64,000 nucleotides of DNA. Origin: UBA9647 sp963739335. Lineage in GTDB: Bacteria; Bacteroidota; Ignavibacteria; UBA10030. Positions 18,362 through 27,575 of the stretch are shown piece by piece. The translations under genes were made by a program, and so were the position numbers. The stretch spans positions 248,001 through 312,000 of the forward strand of contig CAVUAC010000051.1 of NCBI GenBank assembly GCA_963739335.1, in the 5' to 3' direction. Position 1 is the stretch's first letter, and each line of letters starts with the position of its first letter. A model generated the notes under the pieces. The model was not told the DNA's origin. It did not search any database and saw only the letters and a program-made list of their open reading frames with translations.

Positions 18362-20272
18362 ATGCATAGCCGGTCAATATCTGATCCACTGCGCTTCGTA
18401 GTCCTCATAGCGCTGCTCCTTGCCACAAACACACTCGTGGTGCTTGGCCAGCAACCGTATTCCGTTGCCGCAGATTACAACAAGCACGAGTACATGATCC
18501 CGATGCGCGATGGCGTCAAGCTCTTTACGGCCGTCTACACACCAAAAGATACCACAAAAGACTACCCTTTCCTGATGACGCGGACGCCGTACAGTTCGAG
18601 ACCGTACGGAGAGAACATGTATCCACCATTTGTCGGTTCGCAGGGAGAACGGTTTTTCCGTGAAGGATACATCGTCGTAAACCAGGATGTACGCGGCAGA
18701 TTCATGTCGGAAGGTGAGTACGTGAACGTTCGTCCCTACATCGAGAACAAGAAGAGCAAAAACGACATCGACGAGAGCAGCGACACGTACGACACCGTGG
18801 ACTGGCTGATCAAGCACGTTCCGCACAACAATGGCCGTGTTGGCATCTACGGCATTTCGTACCCGGGTTTCTACACGACCACCGGTACGGTCGATGCACA
18901 CCCGGCTGTCAAAGCGACATCACCGCAGGCGCCCGTTTCCAAATGGATGTCAGGGGACGATTTCTTCCACAACGGCGCCCTCTTGCTCCCCCATGCGTTC
19001 GATTTCTTCGCGGGCTTCGGTTGGCCGCGGACCAAGCCAACGACCGATGACTTCCGTCCATTTAACCATGGAATCACCGATGGATACAAGTTCTTTCTTG
19101 AGCTCGGCCCGCTCCCGAATGCAAACATAAAGTATTTCCATGACAGCGTGGCGTTCTGGAATGATATTGTGAACCACGGAACCTGGGACAGCTTCTGGGA
19201 AGCGCGCAATATTCTCGCCCACGTCAAGAACATCAAGCCGGCAACGCTCGTGGTTGGCGGCTGGTATGATTCGGAGAATCTGTACGGAGCGCTCAACCTT
19301 TTTGCATCAATCAACAAATTGAACCCCACGAACCAGAACAGGCTCGTCATGGGTCCCTGGTCACACGGCGAATGGGGCTATGATTCCGGAGACTCGCTTG
19401 GCTACATAAAGTGGGGGTCATCGACCGGCAAGTTCTATCTTGACAGCATCATCGTTCCGTACTTCAACTACTACCTCAAGGGGCAGGGTCAACCGAATCT
19501 TGCCAAGGCGATGGTGTTTGAAACCGGGAACAACGTTTGGAGATTCCTCAACAGCTGGCCGCCACAGAATACCACAATCACCAGCCTCTACCTGAACGAG
19601 AAGGGGCATCTTTCTTTCTCGGCGCCAACACAGACGGCAAAAGGCATGGAGTTCGATGAATATGTCAGCGACCCGGCGAAGCCCGTCCCTTACACTTCTG
19701 AGATACGCCATTGGTACAATGCCGCTTTTCCGGTCGAAGACCAGCGGTTCGCGTGGACCCGCCCAGATGTTTTGGTGTATGAGTCGGATGTGCTGACAGA
19801 AGATGTGACAGTCGCCGGACCGATCACTGCCAGCCTGTTCGTCTCAACGTCGGGTACTGACTCCGACTGGATCGTGAAGCTTATCGATGTTTTGCCGGAG
19901 GCTGTTTCCTTCGCCGGGCGCGGCGGTCCGCGATTCGACCCGAACGCGATGAAGTTACGGGGTTACCAAATGATGGTGCGGGGTGATGTGTTCAGGGGAA
20001 AATTCAGAAACAGCATGTCCAAGCCCGAGCCGTTTGTCCCAAACCAGGTGACGAAAGTTGAGTACGTCCTCAACGACATATTCCATACCTTCAAGAAGGG
20101 CCACCGGATCATGGTGCAGGTTCAGAGCACCTGGTTCCCGATGATCGACCGCAATCCACAAACGTTTGTCGACATCTACCACGCAAAGGAATCTGACTTC
20201 CAGAAGGCGACGCAGCGTGTGTATCACTCGCCGCAATGGAGCTCTTCACTCAAGCTGCCGATATTGAAGTAG
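18362..20272 (+). CDS. CocE/NonD-family hydrolase (S15-like), exported
   Basis: The 636-residue protein has a signal peptide (VVLIALLLATNTLVVLGQ) followed by an alpha/beta-hydrolase domain. The nucleophile elbow is GISYPGF with Ser near 166, and WSHGEWGYD carries the likely catalytic His. A C-terminal jelly-roll domain follows (VAGPITASLFVSTSGTDSDW onward), the layout of cocaine esterase, glutaryl-7-ACA acylase and Xaa-Pro dipeptidyl peptidases. It hydrolyses an ester, an amide or N-terminal Xaa-Pro dipeptides. The exact substrate cannot be read from sequence. GAGG lies upstream of the ATG. It fits the peptidase-rich setting of this half of the window. Confidence 0.9.
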   Translation: MHSRSISDPLRFVVLIALLLATNTLVVLGQQPYSVAADYNKHEYMIPMRDGVKLFTAVYTPKDTTKDYPFLMTRTPYSSRPYGENMYPPFVGSQGERFFREGYIVVNQDVRGRFMSEGEYVNVRPYIENKKSKNDIDESSDTYDTVDWLIKHVPHNNGRVGIYGISYPGFYTTTGTVDAHPAVKATSPQAPVSKWMSGDDFFHNGALLLPHAFDFFAGFGWPRTKPTTDDFRPFNHGITDGYKFFLELGPLPNANIKYFHDSVAFWNDIVNHGTWDSFWEARNILAHVKNIKPATLVVGGWYDSENLYGALNLFASINKLNPTNQNRLVMGPWSHGEWGYDSGDSLGYIKWGSSTGKFYLDSIIVPYFNYYLKGQGQPNLAKAMVFETGNNVWRFLNSWPPQNTTITSLYLNEKGHLSFSAPTQTAKGMEFDEYVSDPAKPVPYTSEIRHWYNAAFPVEDQRFAWTRPDVLVYESDVLTEDVTVAGPITASLFVSTSGTDSDWIVKLIDVLPEAVSFAGRGGPRFDPNAMKLRGYQMMVRGDVFRGKFRNSMSKPEPFVPNQVTKVEYVLNDIFHTFKKGHRIMVQVQSTWFPMIDRNPQTFVDIYHAKESDFQKATQRVYHSPQWSSSLKLPILK

Positions 20273-20282
20273 ATACCTGAAG

Positions 20283-20328
20283 GATGACCGTCGTCCACCG
20301 TCGACATCAGTGTAAGATGACGGTCATC
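20283..20328. other. Inverted repeat between two plus-strand genes
   Basis: A perfect 10-bp inverted repeat (GATGACCGTC / GACGGTCATC) with a 26-base loop sits between the CocE-like and PAP2 genes. No T-run follows. It may be an RNA structure or a weak terminator. Confidence 0.35.
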
Positions 20329-20359
20329 TACTTAGGATTCCTCTGCGCCAATCTCCCGG

Positions 20360-21259
20360 ATGACCGACAAAACCATCAAGATTGCAAAACTGAGCCTGCG
20401 CGCCACCGATGGGCTTGTCCTCTTCACCCTCACCTTGTTCAGCCTGCTTGCGCTCCTGGGTCAGGTCGAAGGCTGGTGGATGCTCGTGCTCAAGAATCTT
20501 GCAGCAGCTCTCGTGTATCTTCTCGTCGTTTTCCTCTCGCAACGTGCAAGGACAAGGCTCCTGTACCTTTTCCTTCGCGTGGCTGCAGTGACGCTGGCAT
20601 ACGCCTATCTCTTCGGTGCCGTCGACAAGCTCCAGCTTATTCTCCAGGGGCGCTGGCTGGACGAATACGTCATGGATGCGGAACAATTTGTCTTCAGCGT
20701 GCAACCAACGCTCTGGCTTCAGCACGTCACCACACCGATGTTGACTGAATGGCTCATGTTCACGTATGTCATCTATGTGCCGATGTACCCCCTTCTCTGC
20801 GGGATCATCTATCACCTCCGCGGCGAGGCGGCCATGGAAGATTACCTCTTCACGCTCGGCGCTGCAATCGTTCTTTGCGTGGTCGGCTTCATCCTCTTCC
20901 CGGTTGCCGGACCGATGGCCACGATCGGTGATCTCTACTCTGTTCCATTGAAGGGATACGTCTTCACGTATTTCGGCGAGCTGATACGTACATATCTCCA
21001 CTACGTTGGCGGCACAATTCCAAGTCCACACTGCGCCGCGGCGACAATCATGTGGGTTATGGCGTATCGCTATCGTCGCCCTTCCTTCTACATGCTCACG
21101 CCCGTCGTCTTGTCGCTCTACATCTCAACGTTTTATTGTCGGTACCACTATTTCACCGATGCGGTTGTCGGAATCCTTGTTGCCCTCGTTGCTCTCGCGG
21201 TTGTTCCGATGGTGATTAAGGCGTGGAATCGGGTAGCAAACCGTCCGACTACGGCGTAA
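20360..21259 (+). CDS. PAP2-superfamily membrane phosphatase / phosphotransferase
   Basis: The 299-residue protein has six or more membrane helices. It also carries the C-terminal PAP2 active-site pair GGTIPSPHCAAAT and FYCRYHYFTDAVVG, corresponding to the PSxH and SRxxxxxHxxxD-type motifs. Relatives dephosphorylate lipid phosphates such as undecaprenyl diphosphate or phosphatidic acid, or move phosphoinositol head groups. The long N-terminal membrane part and the helix spacing resemble the AUR1-like (inositol-phosphoceramide synthase) branch, but I cannot settle the substrate. No good Shine-Dalgarno is visible before the ATG. It acts in the inner membrane with its active site outside. Confidence 0.8.
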   Translation: MTDKTIKIAKLSLRATDGLVLFTLTLFSLLALLGQVEGWWMLVLKNLAAALVYLLVVFLSQRARTRLLYLFLRVAAVTLAYAYLFGAVDKLQLILQGRWLDEYVMDAEQFVFSVQPTLWLQHVTTPMLTEWLMFTYVIYVPMYPLLCGIIYHLRGEAAMEDYLFTLGAAIVLCVVGFILFPVAGPMATIGDLYSVPLKGYVFTYFGELIRTYLHYVGGTIPSPHCAAATIMWVMAYRYRRPSFYMLTPVVLSLYISTFYCRYHYFTDAVVGILVALVALAVVPMVIKAWNRVANRPTTA

Positions 21260-21393
21260 CCATACGTGAACCAGAAATCTTGCAGGGCGTAGCGGAACAT
21301 TGTTCCAGCTCTTGGACGCTTCTATTCTTCCGTCAAGAATCTCAACAGCGTCGGCCTGGTATTGTTATATTCGAGCTTGATTTTCCAGCGCAA

Positions 21394-22026
21394 ATGATGT
21401 ACCATCATCAAGGCCCTTATCCGGACACCGTCAAACCTGAGCAGGCATGTACCTATCTCCAGAGAATGTTCCAGGTCCTCGTCGACCCCGACTACACGAC
21501 GGCTTCCCTCTATGATTCGCCCCGTCTGGGAGAGGCTTTCGTCGTGGTATCCGTGTACGCCTTCTTCACCTCGCTGGACTCATTTCTCTCGGGCTATTTG
21601 AGAACAGACACCGTCAGCGTCGGCCTCATTTCATTCTTTGTTTCGACGCTCACGACGTTTCTGCGCTGGGTTGTCCTGGCAATGCTCTTTCACATCGCTG
21701 CAGAACTGCTTGGTGGTCTTGGAGAATTGCCCAATGCTCTGGGATTTGTCGGGCTTGGCATGGCACCTATGATTTTCACGTCAATCATTTCCTGTGTGCT
21801 TACAGTCCTTGCCGTGCTGGTGTATTACAATGATCCAGACAAGCTCATCCCGAAAGCACAGCTCGGCCTTGATCTGATCGGTATGGCGTGGGGAACGCCT
21901 GGAATCATTTGTTATTTTGGGATGAAAAACGCTGAAAAGCTTCACCCCCTCAAGGCTATACTCGTTACGCTGGTTCTCTTCCTTGCTCTTGGTGCTTATC
22001 TCGTCTTAAGCTCGGATGCCATCTGA
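21394..22026 (+). CDS. Yip1-domain membrane protein
   Basis: I place the start at the paired ATGs 21394/21397 because upstream codons of the same frame read like intergenic sequence. The protein is then 210 residues. A short soluble N-terminus (LQRMFQVLVDPDYTTASLYD) leads into five hydrophobic helices with the look of the bacterial Yip1 family, including the small-residue helix AAELLGGLGELPNALGFVGLGMAP. The function is unknown. It follows the PAP2 gene by about 135 bases and precedes the D-aminoacylase-like gene by 66 bases. Confidence 0.7.
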   Translation: MMYHHQGPYPDTVKPEQACTYLQRMFQVLVDPDYTTASLYDSPRLGEAFVVVSVYAFFTSLDSFLSGYLRTDTVSVGLISFFVSTLTTFLRWVVLAMLFHIAAELLGGLGELPNALGFVGLGMAPMIFTSIISCVLTVLAVLVYYNDPDKLIPKAQLGLDLIGMAWGTPGIICYFGMKNAEKLHPLKAILVTLVLFLALGAYLVLSSDAI

Positions 22027-22092
22027 GTTGCCGACAAGCAACGTTCGACGTGTTCTCTGAAAGAGCCCGTCACCTATTCCGGAGGTGCTCCC

Positions 22093-23760
22093 ATGAAACG
22101 CCTCACCTTCATTTTCCTCCTCGTTCTCCTCTTTGCCGGGCTCTCCTGCCAGTCTTCTCCGGAGGGACCGTACGATATTATTATCCAGAACGCCAAAATC
22201 GTCGACGGCAGCGGGAATCCCTGGTATCAAGCCGACATCGGAATTTACCGCGATAAGATAGCTTCGATCGGCAAGCTCGACGCACGCCTGGCGAAGCGCG
22301 TGATCGATGCAGGCGGAAAAGTCATCGCTCCGGGATTCATCGACATGCTGGGTCAATCAGAACATACCATACTTGTCGACAACCGGGCGATGAGCAAGAT
22401 CTCACAGGGGATTACGACGGAGATCAATGGAGAAGGTGAATCCGCTGCTCCCGTCAACGAGGGAACTCTGAAGGAGTTGAAACCGTTCCTCGATAAATAC
22501 AAGCTTGTTGTTGACTGGAAGGACTTTGAGGGATATTTCGCGCGCGTTGAAAAAAACAAAACCGCAATCAACCTGGCTTCTTACGTCGGCGCTACACAGG
22601 TGCGGGAATGCGTCATCGGTTACGATAATCGTGAGCCCACATCCGGGGAACTCGACACGATGAAACAGATGGTGCGCACTGCCATGCAGCAGGGTGCGCT
22701 CGGTGTTAGCTCTGCGCTCGAGTATACGCCGGCAATGTACGCGAAGACGCAGGAACTCATCGAGCTGGGCAAAGCTGCGGCAGAGTTCGGAGGGATCTAC
22801 ATCACTCACACCCGGAATGAAGGGGAACGCATCGTTGAAGCAGTGTTGGAAGCTGCAGATATTGCGCGCGGTGCAAAAATCCCTGTGGAGATCTGGCATC
22901 TCAAAGTAGCCGAGAAGCCCAACTGGGGGCGGATGTCCGAGATCGTGCGGCTGATTCAACAACACCGGAATCAGGGGATCGACGTGACCGCGGACCAATA
23001 CCCCTACATAGCTTTTTCCAATGGTCTCAGCGCGGTGCTGCCGGGTTGGGTAGGGGAAGGGGGCACCGACAAAATGCTTGAACGCCTCAAAAACCCCGTC
23101 GAGCGCAAACGGGTCAGGAAGGATCTCGAAGCCACAATTCGATCAAGAGGAATCGACTTCCAAAGCATGATGATTTCCTCTGTCTCCAATCCCACTCTGA
23201 AACAGTGGGAGGGCAAACGTGTCACCGAGGTCGCTGCCACCTGGAAGAAAGACCCCTTGGAAACAGCGCTCGACTTCATCATTGCCGATTCAGCAAGAAC
23301 TGGCCGCGTCGTCTTCGCGATGACGGAAGAGGACCTGCGCATGGGGATGGCCCAGCCATGGGTGAGCTTCTGCACTGACGAAAGCGGCCTTGCAACCGAT
23401 GGACCGCTCTTTGAAGGCAAGCCTCATCCCCGGGCATATGGCAGTTTTCCTCGCATCCTCGGGAAATATGTGCGGGAAGAGAGAATTCTCTCGCTTGAAG
23501 ATGCCATTCGCAAAATGACGTCTCTTCCTGCCCAGCGTGTCGGACTCAAGAATCGCGGCCTGCTAAAGCCCGGTTTCTTTGCCGACGTTGTGCTCTTTGA
23601 TCCAAACACGATTACCGATAAGGCGACCTTCGAAAACCCGCACCAATACTCTGAGGGCATAAGGCTTGTCCTCGTGAACGGAATGCCTGTTTGGGAGGAG
23701 GGCAAATTCACGGGGAATCTCCCCGGTCGCATCCTTCGCGGGCCCGGCTATACGCATTGA
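22093..23760 (+). CDS. D-aminoacylase-like amidohydrolase lipoprotein
   Basis: The 555-residue protein is an amidohydrolase of the N-acyl-D-amino-acid deacylase group, preceded by a signal peptide with a possible lipidation Cys (FAGLSC). Family landmarks are YDIIIQNAKIVDGSG, the ITHTRNEG and VEIWHLKVA strands, TADQYPY, and the C-terminal GLLKPGFFADVVLFDP. The metal-binding His-x-His after the first strand is missing: residues 81-90 read GFIDMLGQSE where most members have D-V-H-T-H. The enzyme may use a different metal site. It would release D-amino acids from N-acyl forms outside the cytoplasm. GGAGG precedes the ATG. A strong terminator follows. Confidence 0.85.
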   Translation: MKRLTFIFLLVLLFAGLSCQSSPEGPYDIIIQNAKIVDGSGNPWYQADIGIYRDKIASIGKLDARLAKRVIDAGGKVIAPGFIDMLGQSEHTILVDNRAMSKISQGITTEINGEGESAAPVNEGTLKELKPFLDKYKLVVDWKDFEGYFARVEKNKTAINLASYVGATQVRECVIGYDNREPTSGELDTMKQMVRTAMQQGALGVSSALEYTPAMYAKTQELIELGKAAAEFGGIYITHTRNEGERIVEAVLEAADIARGAKIPVEIWHLKVAEKPNWGRMSEIVRLIQQHRNQGIDVTADQYPYIAFSNGLSAVLPGWVGEGGTDKMLERLKNPVERKRVRKDLEATIRSRGIDFQSMMISSVSNPTLKQWEGKRVTEVAATWKKDPLETALDFIIADSARTGRVVFAMTEEDLRMGMAQPWVSFCTDESGLATDGPLFEGKPHPRAYGSFPRILGKYVREERILSLEDAIRKMTSLPAQRVGLKNRGLLKPGFFADVVLFDPNTITDKATFENPHQYSEGIRLVLVNGMPVWEEGKFTGNLPGRILRGPGYTH

Positions 23761-23771
23761 GCGCTGAAAAC

Positions 23772-23809
23772 GAAAAGCCGTCCCGACAACACTATTGGGA
23801 CGGCTTTTC
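23772..23809 (+). terminator. Rho-independent terminator
   Basis: A perfect 13-bp stem (GAAAAGCCGTCCC and its complement) with a 12-base loop ends in TTTTC, 11 bases after the D-aminoacylase-like gene. The A-run on the left also allows termination from the opposite strand, where argH ends. Confidence 0.85.
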
Positions 23810-23910
23810 TGTGTACTCGGATTTCCGTCTTCAACATCCAGTCACGGCTGACAGACTGACGCTGTCACTACATTTTCGCATCTGCAGTCTGCTTACCGCC
23901 CACTGCCTGC

Positions 23911-23997
23911 TCCATACTCCGCTACTTTCTACTCAACTGCTTTCTACTTCTCATCTTCCCTCTGCCTAGTCCATACTCCGCTACTTTCTACTCAGCT
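23911..23997. repeat. Direct repeat of a simple-word sequence
   Basis: A 25-base unit starting TCCATACTCCGCTAC occurs identically at 23911 and 23970, followed in both cases by CTCA-x-CT. The surrounding pyrimidine-rich words (CTACTTTCTACT) continue to 24015. No gene is present. Confidence 0.75.
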
Positions 23998-24020
23998 ACT
24001 TATTACTTCTCTACTTCCCT

Positions 24021-25412
24021 TTATCCCCTTCTCGCCTTCAACACCCTGTTCCAATGCACCACTTGTCGCTTGACATCATGCGGCGAGGTGCTCCCGGCGG
24101 ACTTCTTCTGTTCAACGCTCTTGTGAGGAATCATATAATCGAAAATATCTCCACTAAAGAGCCTCGAGAACATGCGCATGGCGTCGAGATCGAGGTTGCC
24201 GAGATACATCCGGTGATCAATGCAGTACGAAACAATCTTACCTGTGACCGCGTGCGCTTCGCGGAAGGGCATCCCTTTACGGACAAGATAGTCTGCGACC
24301 TCTGTCGCCGTGAGGAAGTCGTTGCGAAGCTCCTCTTCCAGACGATGCCTGTCAAATGATGTATGCACAAGCATCTGCGAGACGATCGCCAGACATTGCT
24401 GCGTGGTCCCGACAGCTTCAAACATCGGCAGCTTATCCTCCTGCATGTCCCTGTTATAGGCAAGGGGGAGAGCTTTCATCACCGTCAGCAGGTTCACCAG
24501 AGCACCATAGACACGGCCCGTCTTGCCACGCACAAGCTCTGCCATATCCGGGTTCTTCTTCTGTGGCATGATGCTGCTGCCCGTGGTATATGCATCGCTG
24601 ATATGGACGAAGCCGAATTCCTTCGTGCTCCACAACACGAGCTCCTCCGCCATCCGGCTCAGGTGCATCATGATAATGCTGCACGCCGAGATCAACTCAA
24701 TGATATAGTCACGATCGCTCACCGCATCCAGACTATTCTCCACGATGCCGTCAAAGTGAAGCTTCTTCGCTACCCTTACCCGGTCGATGGGAAACGACGT
24801 TCCCGCCAACGCTGCTGCACCGAGCGGCAGTTTGTTCATCCGCGCAGAACAATCCTTCAGCCGCTCGTAGTCTCGTTCGAGCATCCAGATATAGGCAAGC
24901 AGGTGATGCGAAAGCATCACGGGCTGCGCCCGCTGAAGGTGTGTGTAGCCCGGCATCAGGGTTCCAAAGTTCTTCTCGGCCTTGTAGAGAAGGACACGCT
25001 GAAGGTGCACGATCAGCTTGCTAATTTCCTTGATGGCCGAGCGCAGGTAGAGACGCTCGTCGAGCGCGACCTGATCGTTGCGACTCCTGCCGGTATGCAG
25101 CTTTCCGCCCAGTGGTCCGATCTTCTGGATCAGCCGTTGCTCGATGGCAAGATGAACATCCTCGAGCTCGCTGGTGAGCTGGAATTTCCCCGTCTCAATT
25201 TCTTTCTGAATTTGCCTGAGCCCAGTTCTAATCCTCCGGGTTTCCGCAGCCGCGATGATGTGCGTTGCGCCGAGCATTTCGACATGCGCAATGCTTCCAG
25301 CAATATCCTCCTGGTACAGCTGTTTATCGAGGTCGATGGAGGATGAGAACTTCAGTGCAATTTCAGAGAGGGGTTCTTTGAACCGTCCACTCCAGAGTGC
25401 GTGGTGAGACAT
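24021..25412 (-). CDS. argH: Argininosuccinate lyase
   Basis: The 463-residue protein splits argininosuccinate into arginine and fumarate, the last step of arginine synthesis. The fumarase/aspartase superfamily signature GSSIMPQKKNPD is intact. The substrate-binding TGRSRNDQVALD and GYTHLQRAQPVML segments are also complete, and the length is normal. Unlike the other late arginine genes of this window (36.5-41.4 kb), argH stands alone, about 12 kb away, flanked on both sides by simple-word repeats. I see no ArgR-type box in its upstream gap. The cytoplasmic enzyme acts as a homotetramer in known cases. Confidence 0.97.
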   Translation of the reverse strand: MSHHALWSGRFKEPLSEIALKFSSSIDLDKQLYQEDIAGSIAHVEMLGATHIIAAAETRRIRTGLRQIQKEIETGKFQLTSELEDVHLAIEQRLIQKIGPLGGKLHTGRSRNDQVALDERLYLRSAIKEISKLIVHLQRVLLYKAEKNFGTLMPGYTHLQRAQPVMLSHHLLAYIWMLERDYERLKDCSARMNKLPLGAAALAGTSFPIDRVRVAKKLHFDGIVENSLDAVSDRDYIIELISACSIIMMHLSRMAEELVLWSTKEFGFVHISDAYTTGSSIMPQKKNPDMAELVRGKTGRVYGALVNLLTVMKALPLAYNRDMQEDKLPMFEAVGTTQQCLAIVSQMLVHTSFDRHRLEEELRNDFLTATEVADYLVRKGMPFREAHAVTGKIVSYCIDHRMYLGNLDLDAMRMFSRLFSGDIFDYMIPHKSVEQKKSAGSTSPHDVKRQVVHWNRVLKARRG

Positions 25413-25450
25413 ATGTGGATGTCCGATTTACGATTGGGGATTTGTGGTTG

Positions 25451-25506
25451 GTTAACTGGTTAATTAGTTAATTGGTTAATTGGTTAATTGGTTAATTGGT
25501 TAATTG
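25451..25506. repeat. Tandem 8-base repeat (GTTAATTG)7
   Basis: Seven head-to-tail 8-base units lie between argH and the amidase gene, the first two with single changes (GTTAACTG, GTTAATTA) and the last five identical. The array sits 38 bases upstream of the argH start, so its copy number could affect argH expression. Confidence 0.9.
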
Positions 25507-25559
25507 ACTAGTTGGTCAACCGCTTAGCTGTTGAACCGCTAACTAACTAATCACTAATT

Positions 25560-25589
25560 TCCGCCGGAGGCGGATGCGCCTTTGGCGCA
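25560..25589. repeat. Twin palindromes (REP-like double hairpin)
   Basis: Two perfect 6-bp-stem hairpins abut without a gap: TCCGCC-GGA-GGCGGA and TGCGCC-TTT-GGCGCA. They sit in an AT-rich gap, which makes them conspicuous. They resemble the short dispersed palindromes found between genes in many bacterial genomes. Confidence 0.75.
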
Positions 25590-25674
25590 AACCAATCACC
25601 AGTTAACTGCTTCAGTACAATATAATTAAAATTGCAAAGGGTATCAACGCAGAGAATTTGCCCAAATTGCAGCC

Positions 25675-27489
25675 TCACCGCCTGAAGTACTCTTCACCAT
25701 GTTCCGCGAAGGAACGGACGAATTGCTCCAGCCCCTCCGTAACCTTTCCCGCGATCGCTTTTCGGAAGTTATCGTCAAGGAGTTTCATTTCGTCTTCCGG
25801 ATTAGAGAGGAATGCCGTCTCGACGAGTACATTCGGGAGCTGGGTTGGTGCATTCAGTGAGAAGTTGAAACTTCCAACAACGCCGAACTGACTCAGGCCA
25901 AGCTCGAGCATCTTCCCGTACATCATGATCGCCAGAGGCTGGTAGCCGAGGTAACGGTAGTACACGCTCGTGCCGCGTGTGGCTTCCGGATCCGAGTTAT
26001 CCCCGATGGAATTGCAGTGGATGCTCACCAAAATATGCGCTCCCGATTTGACGGCGGTATCAGCCCGATCAGACATCTCTACATTGCTGTCATCCGTTCG
26101 GGTCATAATCACTTTTGCACCTTCTGACTCAAGCAGCGACCGAAGGTGCGATGCAATGATCAGGTTGACATCCTTTTCCATGACGCCGGTTGCTCCGAGG
26201 GCACCAAGACTTTCACCACCGTGTCCCGCATCAACAGCAATGGTGAGCCCGGCAAGGACCGAATCTTGGTTCGAGATTCTGGGCGGGCGTTTCACCCGAA
26301 TACGAAGGTTGGAACCCTGGTCGTAGCCGATGTCGTATCCCCAATGTTGCCCGTAATTCAACGCTATCGTCAAACGATACTGTTCGGCACCCACCTGGTT
26401 CCAGCTGACGCTCTTGATGCCGACCGCCGATTTGTGGCGGGTGATCCAGTTCGTATTCGAGGTCGCACCGAAAACATCGACCAGAATCGCGGGTGGATCA
26501 ACAATCTGATCTGTCAGATACGGCAGGCGCTGGCCGAGCGACACGTTCACCAGATCCTCTCCGTTGGTGCCGGTGATAGAAATAGATCCTATCAGCGAGC
26601 GAGGGATGGGAGTCTCGACCGGAAGCAATTGCGCAAAGTCCTCGGGTAACCATCCCGTCATTGCATTCGACAGCCGGATCTTGTATTGACGACCAACCTT
26701 GCCGATCACCTGCAGGCGCACACCGCTTTGAATGTAGCCGAGCTTGGCCCCTCCCAACCGGTCTTCACCCAGACCGGCGTTGAGAAATGGCTTTCGACCC
26801 GTCGTCACTGCAACCCGCGGCAATTCCTGAGGGAGAATCGTCACCTTTCCCCTTGAGAAGGCTTTCTCGCTACTCCAGAAACTCTTCTTCAACCGAACTC
26901 GAATCGGCACGTCCCTCGTCTCGTCAGACTCCTTCACCTTGTATCGACCGATGTATATTCCGGACCCCTCTTTTCTATCCTTCGCGTCCGTTTCCATCAT
27001 CGGGAGGCCCGATTCCACACCATCAATGTCGAAATATGCCTTGTAGCCCGGACTGCCTCTGAACCTCACTTCGAGGATGTCATCGTTTCCCAGCCACAGA
27101 TCCTGTCTTGGCTCGACAGACTGCGCATCGATGACCGCCGGCTCATGCGTCAGCGGCTTTGAAGGCTCCGGACGGACGAAGAAGAAATCCTTCACCAGCG
27201 AATCGCCCTTTGCTCCCCGAACCGTGACGTGCACTGGATTGAGTCCGACTGAAACATTCAGGAGCGTCACGAAGGCTCCGCTTGGGTAGACCTTCATTTC
27301 CTTCCCATTGATGAATGCTTTCGCCGCCGGATTTGTGCTTGCGGCAATGCGGTAGCGCGGGCCGCTTGTACGGGTTGTATCGCGGTCGGGAACTACAACA
27401 CGCAAGTAGAGGGAATCACTTCGGAACCTTCCGACCGAGAAGCCGGTAAGCGGAACAAACAACCCAAGAATCAGCAGTTTCCGAAGCAT
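25675..27489 (-). CDS. N-acetylmuramoyl-L-alanine amidase (Amidase_3), exported
   Basis: The ATG at 27489 starts a signal peptide (MLRKLLILGLFVPLTGFSVG), giving 604 residues. Earlier in-frame codons look non-coding. The C-terminal third is a zinc amidase that cuts the bond between muramic acid and L-Ala of peptidoglycan. Zinc ligands are His in AVDAGHGG, Glu in GVMEKDVN and His in VSIHCNS, and the catalytic Glu is in VETAFLSNPEDE. The N-terminal 370 residues hold beta-rich modules, including an SH3-like segment near GYIQSGVRLQVIGKVGRQYK, probably for wall binding or regulation. A terminator lies upstream of it, so it probably has its own promoter. Confidence 0.9.
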   Translation of the reverse strand: MLRKLLILGLFVPLTGFSVGRFRSDSLYLRVVVPDRDTTRTSGPRYRIAASTNPAAKAFINGKEMKVYPSGAFVTLLNVSVGLNPVHVTVRGAKGDSLVKDFFFVRPEPSKPLTHEPAVIDAQSVEPRQDLWLGNDDILEVRFRGSPGYKAYFDIDGVESGLPMMETDAKDRKEGSGIYIGRYKVKESDETRDVPIRVRLKKSFWSSEKAFSRGKVTILPQELPRVAVTTGRKPFLNAGLGEDRLGGAKLGYIQSGVRLQVIGKVGRQYKIRLSNAMTGWLPEDFAQLLPVETPIPRSLIGSISITGTNGEDLVNVSLGQRLPYLTDQIVDPPAILVDVFGATSNTNWITRHKSAVGIKSVSWNQVGAEQYRLTIALNYGQHWGYDIGYDQGSNLRIRVKRPPRISNQDSVLAGLTIAVDAGHGGESLGALGATGVMEKDVNLIIASHLRSLLESEGAKVIMTRTDDSNVEMSDRADTAVKSGAHILVSIHCNSIGDNSDPEATRGTSVYYRYLGYQPLAIMMYGKMLELGLSQFGVVGSFNFSLNAPTQLPNVLVETAFLSNPEDEMKLLDDNFRKAIAGKVTEGLEQFVRSFAEHGEEYFRR

Positions 27490-27575
27490 TGTACGCCCCC
27501 AGAGATTGAATCCACACAAGTGCCGTTCAATGAACCAAGATTTGGCTGAAGATTCAAGCTGGCCCACGGGCAAAA

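Noticed and set aside
25413..25450. An ArgR box before argH
   Set aside because: The AT-rich GTTAATTG words superficially resemble ARG boxes but lack the TGAAT/ATTCA inverted arms.
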